Source: Desulfobacteraceae bacterium
GTDB lineage: Bacteria > Desulfobacterota > Syntrophobacteria > Syntrophobacterales > Syntrophobacteraceae
Reading direction: 5' to 3'
DNA: 64,000 bases
Assembly (NCBI GenBank): GCA_021372055.1
Contig: JAJFVB010000001.1
Location: 1-64,000 of the forward strand
The notes beneath the pieces are model-generated. The model saw only the letters and a list, made by a program, of their open reading frames with translations. It was not told the DNA's origin and did not search any database. The translations under genes and the position numbers were made by a program. How positions within the stretch are numbered: position 1 is the first letter of the stretch; the number at the start of each line of letters is the position of its first letter. Shown here in pieces: positions 9,145 to 18,032 of the stretch.

Positions 9145-10332
9145 ATGAGTTATTTCCAATACCAGGCACGCGACGCGAGCGGAGAGGTCCACAAGGGAGT
9201 GATGGAGGCGCTCTCCGAGCTTGACGCCGTCCGGAAGCTCAAGTCCGGCAGGCTCTATCCGATCCGGGTCAAGGCCGTAAAGAGCAGGAAGAGCCGGAGC
9301 GTTCCGGAGGAGCACATCATCAGGTTTTTCTTCGACCTCTCCGACCTGCTCCTGGCCGGGCTCCCGCTGGACCGCGCCCTGAGCCTCATCAGCAGCAACC
9401 AGACTCACAAGGGCTTCCAGCGCATAGTCAAGGGCCTGCTCGAAAGCGTGCAGGGCGGCAGCGACCTTTCGGGCGCTCTGGGGCAATACCGCGACGTTTT
9501 CGGCGTCCTTGCCGACCACATGGTCCGCGCCGGAGAAGCCAGCGCAACCCTCGGTCCGATCCTCAAGAGACTGGCTCAATACATGGAGCAGCGGCGCACA
9601 TTCAGGCAGGCGCTGATTTCCTCGATGATCTACCCGATCATCCTGCTCGGCACCAGCATGGTTTCGATGGTGATTTTGCTGGTTTACGTCATACCCAAGT
9701 TCGCCCAGATTTTCCACGACCTGAACCAGAAGGTCCCTTTCATTACCGAGGTCATGCTCCAGATCGGGACATGGCTGAAAGACTACGGATGGACGGTGCC
9801 CCTGCTCTTCGGGGCCTTTTTCTTCGGCGCCAGGTTCCTGCTCCGCAAGCCCGAAGTCAGGAGATCGCTCGACCGGCTCCTCTATGCCTTCCCCCTGTCC
9901 CGCTACATCATCCTGCACAGCGAACTGACGCGTTTTTGCCGCACGCTCGGGACCATGCTCGAAGCCGGCGTGCCGCTTCTGCGCGCGCTGAGCCTCGGAC
10001 AGGAGCTCATTATCAACGTGGTTCTGCGGGAGCGGATCGCGCCGGTCCACCAGGAAATCAAGGCCGGGCGTTCCATGAGCAATTATTTCCGCAACCACGA
10101 AACGTTCCCCTCGCGCCTTGGAACCATGCTGCGCATCGCCGAGGAACAGGGGAACCTCGGGGCCGGCCTTCTGGCTCTCTCCGAATATTTCGAAAAGGAA
10201 CTGCAGCGGACCCTGCAACGCATTATGACCCTCATGGAGCCCGTCGTCATCATGTGCACGGGCGCCATCATCGCACTCATGGTCATGAGCATGTTCACGG
10301 CGATATTTGGCATCAATGACATCAAATTTTAA
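9145..10332 (+). CDS. gspF: Type II secretion inner-membrane protein GspF
   Basis: A 395-residue polytopic platform protein of the GspF/PilC family. It has two repeats of the T2SSF domain (about residues 65-190 and 265-390), each ending in membrane segments; the segments near 166-190, 215-235 and 365-390 are clearly hydrophobic. It anchors the GspE motor and the pseudopilus base. It follows gspE by 22 bases and its end overlaps the start of the first pseudopilin gene by 17 bases, indicating translational coupling. Confidence 0.93.
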   Translation: MSYFQYQARDASGEVHKGVMEALSELDAVRKLKSGRLYPIRVKAVKSRKSRSVPEEHIIRFFFDLSDLLLAGLPLDRALSLISSNQTHKGFQRIVKGLLESVQGGSDLSGALGQYRDVFGVLADHMVRAGEASATLGPILKRLAQYMEQRRTFRQALISSMIYPIILLGTSMVSMVILLVYVIPKFAQIFHDLNQKVPFITEVMLQIGTWLKDYGWTVPLLFGAFFFGARFLLRKPEVRRSLDRLLYAFPLSRYIILHSELTRFCRTLGTMLEAGVPLLRALSLGQELIINVVLRERIAPVHQEIKAGRSMSNYFRNHETFPSRLGTMLRIAEEQGNLGAGLLALSEYFEKELQRTLQRIMTLMEPVVIMCTGAIIALMVMSMFTAIFGINDIKF

Positions 10333-10786
10333 AAAAAGACCCTGGAATTCCGGATTCACCCTGATCGAGATGGTGGTCGTTCTTCTGATCATCGCCATCA
10401 CGGTGGCGCTGGTCTTCCCACGCATCGGCTCAAGCTGGAGGAGGATCGAGGACAGCGATTTTCTCCAGGAATTCTCCGAAACGATCCGCCGCGCCCGGCT
10501 TGTCGCCATAAGCTCGGGACGGCCCGCGGTTTTCCGTCTGAACGGGTCCGAGCGTGTCTACGACATTGCAAATCCCCCGAGAAAGCCCATTCCGCTAAAT
10601 GTGGAGGTATTCTCGGACCATCTCGAAAAAGACCGGAGGACCGGCGATTTCCTCATGACCTTTTACCCCGACGGCAGTCTGGTCGGAGACGATATCGACG
10701 TCGTTTTCGATCATCAGCGTGTCTTTCGCGTGTTTATTCATCCCCTGTTCGGCTCCGTAAGGGTGGTGAGGCTGGAGAAAAGATGA
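10316..10786 (+). CDS. gspH: Type II secretion pseudopilin, GspH-like
   Basis: A 156-residue pseudopilin. After a short basic leader it has the prepilin peptidase site and helix SGFTLIEMVVVLL, with the conserved Glu at +5 of the mature protein, and a C-terminal beta-rich domain. The length and absence of the GspG calcium-site region favour a minor pseudopilin of the GspH class, but the exact letter is uncertain because minor pseudopilins diverge quickly. I start at ATG 10316; a TTG at 10307 is also in frame. It overlaps gspF and ends in an ATGA junction with the next gene. Confidence 0.8.
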   Translation: MTSNFKKRPWNSGFTLIEMVVVLLIIAITVALVFPRIGSSWRRIEDSDFLQEFSETIRRARLVAISSGRPAVFRLNGSERVYDIANPPRKPIPLNVEVFSDHLEKDRRTGDFLMTFYPDGSLVGDDIDVVFDHQRVFRVFIHPLFGSVRVVRLEKR

Positions 10787-11268
10787 ACCGGCATTTCCCG
10801 ACCCTATCCTCTTTCCGGGTTCGCCCTCCGAGATCACGGGCCGCACGGCGTCCCGTGGCCTTCCTCTCCAGAATCCCGCGCCGAAAGGGCTTTTCCCGGA
10901 GAGGATTCACGCTGATTGAAATGCTCGTGGGCCTCATAATCGCCACCCTGGTGGTCGGAGGCGTTCTCGGCCTTATTTCGTCATCCATGAGGCACAGGTT
11001 CCGTATCGAAGAAAAGCGCATGGTCCAGCCTGTCCTGGAAGCGGCCGCCCAGACGATCCTGGCGGCCCCTTTCCGCGCGACCGAGGGCAATATCCAGCTT
11101 GCGGAGATGAGCGGTTCCCCCGTCGTTTCGGTTCGAATCGCACCGGTTCCCCTTGACGAGGCCACCGTGGGGGGCAAGTCCGCCCAGCTCTGCCGCGTGA
11201 TTCTCGGGTATAAGACGGGAGAGCTTGAATTCAGTCTTCTTGTGCCGAACAAGGATACGACGGAATGA
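10783..11268 (+). CDS. gspI: Type II secretion pseudopilin, GspI-like, long leader
   Basis: A 161-residue minor pseudopilin. The cleavage region is RRGFTLIEMLVGLII with Glu at +5. The stretch before it is about 40 residues, very rich in Arg and Pro, much longer than the usual 6-20 residue leader; no better internal start with a ribosome site is apparent, so either the leader is truly long or a non-ATG start is used. The mature part is short, fitting a GspI-like tip subunit, and position between the H- and J-like genes supports this. Start and stop overlap the neighbours as ATGA on both sides. Confidence 0.7.
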   Translation: MNRHFPTLSSFRVRPPRSRAARRPVAFLSRIPRRKGFSRRGFTLIEMLVGLIIATLVVGGVLGLISSSMRHRFRIEEKRMVQPVLEAAAQTILAAPFRATEGNIQLAEMSGSPVVSVRIAPVPLDEATVGGKSAQLCRVILGYKTGELEFSLLVPNKDTTE

Positions 11269-11984
11269 AAGCAGCAACGGCCGCCATCTTGAGCAGAGCT
11301 ATCCGGGGGCATGGGCTTCGCTCCGGCGGGTTTACGCTGATCGAACTGATCCTTGCGACGACAATCTCCGCTCTGGTGATCGGAATCCTTTCGGTCTGCC
11401 TTTCTTTTGCGCTGCGCGCCTGGGAAAGCACTCAAAACCGCCAGGTCGACCAGACCACCCTGATGGTTGACTTGATAAAGCTCCAGCTCTCCGAACTCGA
11501 TCCGACCCCGATCCGGTCCGAGGGAAGCGTCCACCCGGTTTTCCGTGGAAATTCCAGCTCTCTTTACTTCGTCTCGGGACATTCCGTGAAAGCGATTTCC
11601 CACGGCGTGCCCGTTGTCGTGCGCTATGCCTATGACGCCAGGAAAAAGCTCCTATCCTATTCGGAGAGGCCCTTCGACCCCTACCACGCGAAGGCGATCG
11701 AAGATTTTTCCGGCGCGGGAAAAGGACGTGAAACCAAGGACCGCCCCCCCTCATACGAGATCGAAATGCCCGCGTTTTCCCTCTCCTATGCCGGCAGGGA
11801 CGCGACCCAGTTCTCCGACAGATGGGAAAAGTCCTCGGAGATACCTATTGAGGTTTTGCTGCGGTGGACCGGCGAGGATGCACGGGAGCATTCGCGCATG
11901 CTCATGGTCAACTGCCCGTTTGCGATCAGTGTGAAGAAGGAACAGGCGCCGGCGGCCAGGCAGGGAGGCAGCGCTTTCGAATGA
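11265..11984 (+). CDS. gspJ: Type II secretion pseudopilin GspJ-like
   Basis: A 239-residue minor pseudopilin with leader ending SGG and the N-helix FTLIELILATTISALVIG, Glu at +5. Size and gene order fit GspJ, which with GspI and GspK forms the tip complex that starts the pseudopilus. The C-terminal domain includes a predicted beta-rich region and ends in a basic/Gln-Ala-rich tail. Overlaps the gene before and the gene after by four bases (ATGA), so the pseudopilin genes are translationally coupled. Confidence 0.82.
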   Translation: MKAATAAILSRAIRGHGLRSGGFTLIELILATTISALVIGILSVCLSFALRAWESTQNRQVDQTTLMVDLIKLQLSELDPTPIRSEGSVHPVFRGNSSSLYFVSGHSVKAISHGVPVVVRYAYDARKKLLSYSERPFDPYHAKAIEDFSGAGKGRETKDRPPSYEIEMPAFSLSYAGRDATQFSDRWEKSSEIPIEVLLRWTGEDAREHSRMLMVNCPFAISVKKEQAPAARQGGSAFE

Positions 11985-12895
11985 TCGGGTATCTGCGCCG
12001 CCTAGGCATCTCTTCTTTCGCGCCCTCGCCTGCATCCGAGAAAGGGGTGATTCTCATCGCGGCCCTCTGGATCAGCACCCTTGTCATGTGGTTTGCGTTC
12101 CAGATCAGCGCGGAAACCCGATTCCAGAGCGAGGAGACCATACTTTCCATGCGCAAGTCCGAGGCGTATCATTTCGCAATTGGCGGCTGCTACGAGGCCA
12201 TTGCGCGCATGGGACAGCCGCCCCCCATGCGGACCGATATGCCGCTCGACTTCAACTGGCAACCGGACGGCAAACCGCGGGTTGTGGATTACAGAACCGG
12301 CGCGGCCCTTGTGATCGTCGACGTTGAGGAATCCAGGGTAAACGTCAACAAGGCCCCCCAACTGCAGCTCAGGCAGCTCATCGAAAAAGCCGGAGTCGAT
12401 GAGGCATTCTCGGAGACACTGGCCGACAGGATCCTTGATTTTATCGACCAGGACGACTCGCCGAGACTCCAGGGAATGGAAAAAGACGCATACAGGACGG
12501 CCGGGCTGAACTGGGTTCCCTTTGACGGGCCGTTTACGAGCCTTGACCAGTTGCTGCTGGTGCCCGGCATAACCCAGCAGTTATTTTACGGATATGAAGG
12601 CAGCGCGAATGACGGAACCGCTGACCTACCCGAAATGTTTCGGGATTGCCTCATTCCCGGCAGATATTCCCTTTTTAGTATGCTCACGATCTATGGTAAA
12701 AATACCAATCCTCTCGGGTTTCTGGAAAGGAATCCGGTCGAGATTCTCGTCTCATGGAAAACCGGAACCACCTACCGGATTCTTTCCTTCGGGAAGAGCT
12801 TCAATGGACCTCCAGCCGTGGGGGTCATGCTCATCGTGCGATTCAGTCCGGACGGGCGCAGCCCCTATCAGGTCCTGAGCAGGAGAGTCTTCTAG
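11981..12895 (+). CDS. gspK: Type II secretion tip pseudopilin GspK
   Basis: A 304-residue GspK-type minor pseudopilin. The N-terminal hydrophobic helix (EKGVILIAALWISTLVMWFAF) lacks the Phe-Thr-Leu-Ile-Glu signature and has no Glu at +5, exactly as known for GspK, which caps the tip. The large following domain includes the helical insertion (RVNVNKAPQLQLRQLIEKAG, LADRILDFIDQDDSPR) seen in GspK proteins. ATG 11981 overlaps the gspJ stop; a longer open frame begins at 11864 but lies inside gspJ and is rejected. Confidence 0.88.
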   Translation: MIGYLRRLGISSFAPSPASEKGVILIAALWISTLVMWFAFQISAETRFQSEETILSMRKSEAYHFAIGGCYEAIARMGQPPPMRTDMPLDFNWQPDGKPRVVDYRTGAALVIVDVEESRVNVNKAPQLQLRQLIEKAGVDEAFSETLADRILDFIDQDDSPRLQGMEKDAYRTAGLNWVPFDGPFTSLDQLLLVPGITQQLFYGYEGSANDGTADLPEMFRDCLIPGRYSLFSMLTIYGKNTNPLGFLERNPVEILVSWKTGTTYRILSFGKSFNGPPAVGVMLIVRFSPDGRSPYQVLSRRVF

Positions 12896-12911
12896 GACCG
12901 AGGATTCATTC

Positions 12912-14471
12912 ATGCTGAAAGGCATCATCAAATACAGGCCGACAACCCTGTACGCCGTCTATGTGGAGCCCCTCCGCATCGAAGTGCTGCGGGCCCATCG
13001 CAAGTGGCGGACCTGGGAGATAGGCCCGGTGGAACAGCATCATGTTGCGGAAGGCGATTCCGTTTTCGACGCCCTCCAGCACCTGAACCTGAAGGTGAAG
13101 GAGAAAGGCAGCGCTCTGCTCCTGCTCCTGTCGAGCACCTACTACACGATGCACCGCGAGCACTATCCGCTCTCGATTAAAGAACAGCTCGACGAGGCCA
13201 TCAATTTCGACTGGCAGGAAAATATCTTCCTGGAAGACGACAGGACCCTGCACTTCTCGGGCCCGCCTACTCCAATCGACCAGTATGTCTCCGTCCCGAT
13301 CTTCTCGATTCAGACGGAGATCTACGAAAAGTTCCGCCAGGCTTTGAACGGCTCCCTTTTTCACACCTTCACCGTCATGCCGAGCGCCCTGGCGTTCCGT
13401 TCGTTTCTGCCCTCGCTTGCCGGCCCAGGCGACGACTACCCGCTGCGGATCGTCGCACGCACCCTTGACGGCTCTCATCTCGAAGTCCACCGGTTTTATT
13501 TTGATTCCTATCTCGACACCATCCTCGTCGCCAAAGGCGTCCACAGCGCTCGTCTTCTCCGCGAGATCCTGCGCTGCGGCGGCAGTCCCGAGGACCCGGC
13601 GGACTCCCCGGCCCGTATCGACCTCCTTTGCTCCGAAGAAGAATGCGCGCGCGAGGCGGACCATCGCGGGGACTGGATCGAGGAGGGGCTTCCCGTGGAG
13701 GTCCGCGAACTGAACGGGAGCTTTACGCTCAACTGGGTGGAGCATCTGCTGAAAGAAGAAGCGATCTACACCTTCGACACCGAGCTTCTCCTCAAACCTT
13801 GGGAAATCCCCCGCGTCGCATGGCCTCTTCTCGCCCTCGTCGTGCTGTTTGCCTCCTACGCTCTCTACCAGGTGCACGCGGCGGACAGCCTCACATCCAC
13901 GAGCAAGAAGCTGCGTCTCGAAGCAAGCCAGCTCGAAACCCAGTGGAAGCCGATAGAAGCGATGCAGACGCGCATCACAAAATTCAGCGAGGACCAAAAG
14001 ACTTTGTCGGCGTTCAGTCTGGAAGGATACCCGCTCCTTGAGCTCCTGACCTTTTTTACGCAGGCGACACCCGAGGACACCTACCTGAATTATCTGTCCC
14101 TGCGCAAAGGGCAGCTCATAATTCGGGGAGAGAGCAAATCGGCCATCAAGTACCTCTCCGAACTGTCCAAGATCGAAGGGCTGAGCGACGTGAAATTCGC
14201 CTCTCCCGTCACCCGCAATCCTGCCTCCGATCAGGAACGGTTCAATGTTCAGCTTCAGCTCGATATCGAAAAGCTCCGCAAAAACTTCGAAAACCTGCCC
14301 ATTGAAGGAACCGAGGAAACGAGAATCCCGATGATGCCCGCCAATGGGAAGCAGGGACCGCAAGAGCAGATCTCCGGGGAGAACGCGGAGGAACCGCCCG
14401 AGGAGGCGGCCGAGGAGGAGGAGGCCGGTCCGGAGGAACCGGAGCCCGTTCCGGAGGAGGAAGAACAATGA
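12912..14471 (+). CDS. gspL: GspL/PilM-N-like secretion protein with acidic tail
   Basis: A 519-residue bitopic protein. The first ~290 residues are the actin-like cytoplasmic domain of GspL/PilM, followed by one membrane helix (VAWPLLALVVLFASYALY, near 300) and a PilN-like periplasmic ferredoxin-like domain. The last ~50 residues are extremely rich in Glu and Pro (PEEAAEEEEAGPEEPEP), a low-complexity acidic tail not usual in GspL. It would link the GspE motor to the periplasmic part of the machine. It overlaps the next gene by four bases. In sequence style it is between GspL and a PilM-PilN fusion. Confidence 0.82.
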   Translation: MLKGIIKYRPTTLYAVYVEPLRIEVLRAHRKWRTWEIGPVEQHHVAEGDSVFDALQHLNLKVKEKGSALLLLLSSTYYTMHREHYPLSIKEQLDEAINFDWQENIFLEDDRTLHFSGPPTPIDQYVSVPIFSIQTEIYEKFRQALNGSLFHTFTVMPSALAFRSFLPSLAGPGDDYPLRIVARTLDGSHLEVHRFYFDSYLDTILVAKGVHSARLLREILRCGGSPEDPADSPARIDLLCSEEECAREADHRGDWIEEGLPVEVRELNGSFTLNWVEHLLKEEAIYTFDTELLLKPWEIPRVAWPLLALVVLFASYALYQVHAADSLTSTSKKLRLEASQLETQWKPIEAMQTRITKFSEDQKTLSAFSLEGYPLLELLTFFTQATPEDTYLNYLSLRKGQLIIRGESKSAIKYLSELSKIEGLSDVKFASPVTRNPASDQERFNVQLQLDIEKLRKNFENLPIEGTEETRIPMMPANGKQGPQEQISGENAEEPPEEAAEEEEAGPEEPEPVPEEEEQ

Positions 14472-15049
14472 AAATTCAACGCCCCACCCTGGCGGACATA
14501 AAGAAACATCGGTTCTCCATAGCCGCGGTGATCATCACTTGTCTGGCGCTGTTTGTCGTGGACTTGCTCTGGATAGAAGACGTCGTCAGCCGGAAACAGT
14601 CCCTCGAGGAAAAAGTCAAACAGCAGGAAGAACTTATCCGGAAATACAAGCAGAAGCTTCAGCAGACTCAGAGCATCCGGGAGAATGTGGCCAAGCACGA
14701 GTCGGAGCTGAAGGAGATGCAAAAAAAGCTCTTCCGCGGCACGGACCCCTACCAGCTGGCGGCCTCTCTTAGCGACCTGCTCAAAGGCGGCAACGGGCAG
14801 AAGCTCGACATCAAGACCTATCAGGTGCTCGCCAGCAAAGAGTACGGCCTGTACCAGGAGGTGCATCTCCGGTTCAATCTCATGACGAACGTCGATGGGC
14901 TCTACTATTTTCTGTCACGGGTCAAAAACACGGAATTCGCCGTTCTGGTTCACGAAATCAATATTCAGAAGATCCAGCGGGCCAAAGGGCCGGACCTCGT
15001 CGTCAACGTTATTCTCGCCGCTCTTATGGAAAAAGGAGAAAAAACATAA
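14468..15049 (+). CDS. gspM: GspM/PilO-like secretion protein
   Basis: A 193-residue bitopic inner-membrane protein: short cytoplasmic N-terminus, one membrane helix (AAVIITCLALFVVDLLW, about 19-36), a strongly charged coiled coil (residues 40-85) and a small ferredoxin-like domain. This is the PilO/GspM layout, and it should dimerise with the product of the preceding gene. Overlap with gspL is ATGA. The gene that would come next in a pilus-type locus (PilP/GspC) is not found; instead there is a 366-base gap. Confidence 0.8.
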   Translation: MKIQRPTLADIKKHRFSIAAVIITCLALFVVDLLWIEDVVSRKQSLEEKVKQQEELIRKYKQKLQQTQSIRENVAKHESELKEMQKKLFRGTDPYQLAASLSDLLKGGNGQKLDIKTYQVLASKEYGLYQEVHLRFNLMTNVDGLYYFLSRVKNTEFAVLVHEINIQKIQRAKGPDLVVNVILAALMEKGEKT

Positions 15050-15415
15050 TTACCGGCTTCATTCTTATTGCAGGATGTCTTAGTATGCAAGGAGCAATAA
15101 GACGGGGACACCATAGTCAGTATCCCGATATAATTGCTTGTATCCGCCGACGCATTTGTTGTATTCCAACGGCGGTGCCTCAAATGAATTCTCGTCCGTT
15201 TACTCCGGCGGAAACCGCCTTCCCGTTTCCGCGCCTATTACTTGGGGAAATTCAAACCTCTTTAACAACGGGCATCTTGTGACGAAGCGCTTTGCACGAC
15301 TACGCGATTTTTATGATTTCGGCATTTTGGCCCGCCGTGGTATTTTGCAGGCCAGAATAAGCAATTCCTGCCCGTCCCGGCTCAGCAGAACTCTCAGCAA
15401 CAGGGGGTACTCAAT
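15050..15415. pseudogene. 366-base gap before gspD; possible eroded pilP/gspC-like lipoprotein gene
   Basis: No intact gene is visible. The stretch is less GC-rich than its surroundings. Three fragments read like protein but in three different frames: from 15046 a lipobox-like ITGFILIAGC preceded by AGGAG but without a normal start codon; around 15139-15290 YSNGGASNEFSSVYSGG; and from 15317 to the gspD start an unbroken segment with VPAQQNSQQQG. A PilP or GspC protein is expected at exactly this position between the PilO-like and secretin genes. A decayed or frameshifted gene is therefore possible, but the fragments do not assemble and may be chance. An imperfect inverted repeat lies at 15092-15138. 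Confidence 0.3.
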
Positions 15416-17818
15416 ATGAGAACACGCCAGTCTTTCGTTGCACTTGTGCTGGCTATCCTGCTTATATCATGTCAATCGCCGCCGCGTGTTCCGGTCAGGC
15501 CGCAACCACAATCGCCCATATTCGAAAGCCAGAGCACCCCGTCCGGATCCACCGCCGTTTCGACGGAAACGGCAGTCCAAGGCACCGCCACGACACCCGG
15601 GGCCACCGCTCAGAAAAAATCCGATGCCAAAACGAAGCCTCCCATTCCCCCCGTAATCGGCACCACACAGACCGGCCTTCTCGGCTCGACCACCCAGGAA
15701 ATCTCGATCGGCGCCCCTCCGGTGGGATCGAAAGAAAAACAGCGGATCGTCTTCAACTTTGACAAAGCCGACATCGGCGAGGTGACGAGCCAGATTTTCG
15801 GCGATCAGCTTAAGCTCAACTACGTTTTGGACCAGTCCCTGCAAGGCCGGATAAGCATGTACATCGAAGGTGACTTCGATTCCGCCGAACTCCTGCAGAT
15901 GGTCACGAGAGGATACGAGGCAAACGGAATCAGCGTCATTCCCCGGAAAGGGTTCTACTACATTCAGTCTTCGCAGAAGGCGGGCGGAAGCGGACTCCCC
16001 CTGGCCACGACCACGCTGCTGCGCAGCGACAAGGAGTCGCGCCCTCTTATCGTGATCTACCGCCTGCGCTTCATGGACCCGAAGCAGGCCTCCGGGCTCA
16101 TCACTCCATTCCTGTCCGCGGGCAAGAAGGTGGTGCCCGAGCCGGTCACGAACAGCCTGATCTTCATTGAGGACAGCGACAACGCCCGCTCGCTTATCAA
16201 CCTGCTCAAGACCATCGACATAAACATTCTTCAGGAAATCAGCATGGAAATCGTTCCGCTGAATTCCATCTCCCCCCAGGATGCCGTCCAGGGAATGGAA
16301 TCCCTCATGGGCAAACTCGGCGGATTCAAGGAAAGCTCCATCAAGTCGAGCCTTGCCTTTATCCCTCTGCAGAGTTTCGGGGGCGTTCTCGTCATGGCCC
16401 AGAATCCCGAACTCCTCAAATCGGCCAGGCAATGGCTTCAGGCACTCGATATAAAGGGCGTGGGAAGCACGGAGGAGATTTACGTTTATTTCGTGCAAAA
16501 CGGCCTTGCCCGCGATATTGCCGACATTCTGAACTCGGTCTACGGAATCAGCTCGGGCGGCGGCATATCGCGCAAAGACCAGCAGATCGTCCCGTCGGGA
16601 CGCACCGCGAGCAGAAGCGCCTTCGGCGGTTCCTCCTTCGGAAGCTCCTCGACCGGCAGCTCCAGTTCCGCTTTCGGCAGGAGCTCGTCATACGGCACGG
16701 GCGGCATATCCGGGAGCAGTTTCGGAAGCTCCGGTTCGAGTCGTACCGCCTCGCAGCAGACTTCGGGCGGGGCGGGTGCCACGGGCATGGCCGCAAGATC
16801 CGTCGGGGGGCTTTCCCAGACGGGCAAGCCGGTCAATCCCATCTTTTCCGGCGAAGTAATGATCATTGCCGACGAAGTGAACAACGCGGTTGTCATCCGC
16901 GCCAATGCGGTCGATTACGCCAAGGTCAAGAAAACCCTCGAGACTCTCGACATCCTCCCGAGGGCCGTGCTCATCGAGGTCACCATAGCCGAGGTACAGC
17001 TCAACAAGGAATTCGAGTACGGTCTCCAGTACTGGTTCCAGCAGCATAAGGACCTGTCGGGTTTCGGGCTCTCCTTCGGAGGGCTCACGAACAGCACCAC
17101 GGCCACAACGACTTCGGGGTCGAGCGCATCGACGTCCACGATCTCCTGGCCAAGTCTCGGCACCCTTGCCGGAAACGGCGTGGCCATGTCCTGGATCGCC
17201 GGAGCCCAGAACCTTGCGGTCTTCCTGAATGCGCTCTCTGCCAGAACGAGCGTCAAGGTGCTCTCCACCCCGACCCTGCTCGCCACGGACAACAAGGACG
17301 CCTCGATCACCGTCGGCGGAAGGGAACCCGTACCGACCGGATCGTACGCCACGAGTTCGACGACGGACACGAGCGGCATTTTCAGCACCATTTCCTATGA
17401 GGAAACCGGCGTCATCCTCAACGTGACGCCGCATATAAACGCGGGCGGCCTCGTCCGCCTTGAGGTTGAGCAAATCATCAGGCGTGTCGGCTCCACCGTG
17501 ACCGTAGGCGCGGGGAACTCCGCACCGAGGTTCACCGAAAGAAACGTCAAGACCACGCTGATGGCTCAGAGCGGCTCCACTGTTATTATCGGCGGCATCA
17601 TCGATTCTCAGCAGACCACCGGGAAGACGGGGATACCCGTTCTGCAGAATATTCCCCTGATCTCTCCGCTTTTCTCCAGTACGACGGATAATTTCGCCCG
17701 AACCGAGCTCATTGTGGCTATCACTCCCCATGTCATCGACCAGCGCGGAACGGACGCCCCGAAGGAACTTCTCGAAAAACTCAGAAGGTTGAAAATCCGA
17801 ACGGGCCAGATACAGTAA
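15416..17818 (+). CDS. gspD: Type II secretion secretin GspD
   Basis: An 800-residue outer-membrane secretin. It begins with a lipoprotein signal (lipobox LISC, Cys19), then a Pro/Thr-rich linker, an N0 domain (about 100-180), N1-N3 repeats, and the secretin domain (about 560-780) with the characteristic VPTG gate region and C-terminal beta barrel. An approximately 60-residue Ser/Gly run (about 395-455) is inserted in the last N domain, as often seen in GspD loops. Placement at the end of the operon, after the M gene, is unusual: in the classical order D follows C at the front. Lipidation could make it independent of a separate pilotin. The start ATG has AGGGGG upstream. Confidence 0.92.
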   Translation: MRTRQSFVALVLAILLISCQSPPRVPVRPQPQSPIFESQSTPSGSTAVSTETAVQGTATTPGATAQKKSDAKTKPPIPPVIGTTQTGLLGSTTQEISIGAPPVGSKEKQRIVFNFDKADIGEVTSQIFGDQLKLNYVLDQSLQGRISMYIEGDFDSAELLQMVTRGYEANGISVIPRKGFYYIQSSQKAGGSGLPLATTTLLRSDKESRPLIVIYRLRFMDPKQASGLITPFLSAGKKVVPEPVTNSLIFIEDSDNARSLINLLKTIDINILQEISMEIVPLNSISPQDAVQGMESLMGKLGGFKESSIKSSLAFIPLQSFGGVLVMAQNPELLKSARQWLQALDIKGVGSTEEIYVYFVQNGLARDIADILNSVYGISSGGGISRKDQQIVPSGRTASRSAFGGSSFGSSSTGSSSSAFGRSSSYGTGGISGSSFGSSGSSRTASQQTSGGAGATGMAARSVGGLSQTGKPVNPIFSGEVMIIADEVNNAVVIRANAVDYAKVKKTLETLDILPRAVLIEVTIAEVQLNKEFEYGLQYWFQQHKDLSGFGLSFGGLTNSTTATTTSGSSASTSTISWPSLGTLAGNGVAMSWIAGAQNLAVFLNALSARTSVKVLSTPTLLATDNKDASITVGGREPVPTGSYATSSTTDTSGIFSTISYEETGVILNVTPHINAGGLVRLEVEQIIRRVGSTVTVGAGNSAPRFTERNVKTTLMAQSGSTVIIGGIIDSQQTTGKTGIPVLQNIPLISPLFSSTTDNFARTELIVAITPHVIDQRGTDAPKELLEKLRRLKIRTGQIQ

Positions 17819-17825
17819 ACCGCAC

Positions 17826-17849
17826 GGAAGGGTTGGCTCCGACCCTTCC
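17826..17849 (+). terminator. Hairpin after gspD
   Basis: GGAAGGGT (17826-17833) pairs with ACCCTTCC (17842-17849) around an eight-base loop, eight bases after the secretin stop codon. There is no clear T run, so it may be a weak or factor-assisted terminator closing the secretion operon. Confidence 0.45.
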
Positions 17850-18032
17850 ACACCACACGGCCGGAGCGCCCGAAAAGGCAGCATTTGCGAAAAACGCCCT
17901 CCGCGGGACATTCCCTTCACGTTTGGAAACGCAGCTCCATGAAACTTGTGGACAGCCTGTCGGCCGTCCGGTTAGAATTCTCTCTTGAAATAGTGTCCCG
18001 ATCCGTTTTCACGCTCCCCAAAAGGATCACCC

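Noticed and set aside
8872-10509. 545-codon open frame on the minus strand
   Set aside because: It is antisense to gspE, gspF and gspH; composition is rich in His, Gln and Glu as expected of an antisense shadow.
15138-15419. A 93-residue gene upstream of gspD
   Set aside because: Its start has no ribosome site, it runs past the gspD start, and its sequence has no recognisable features; treated as part of the possible remnant instead.
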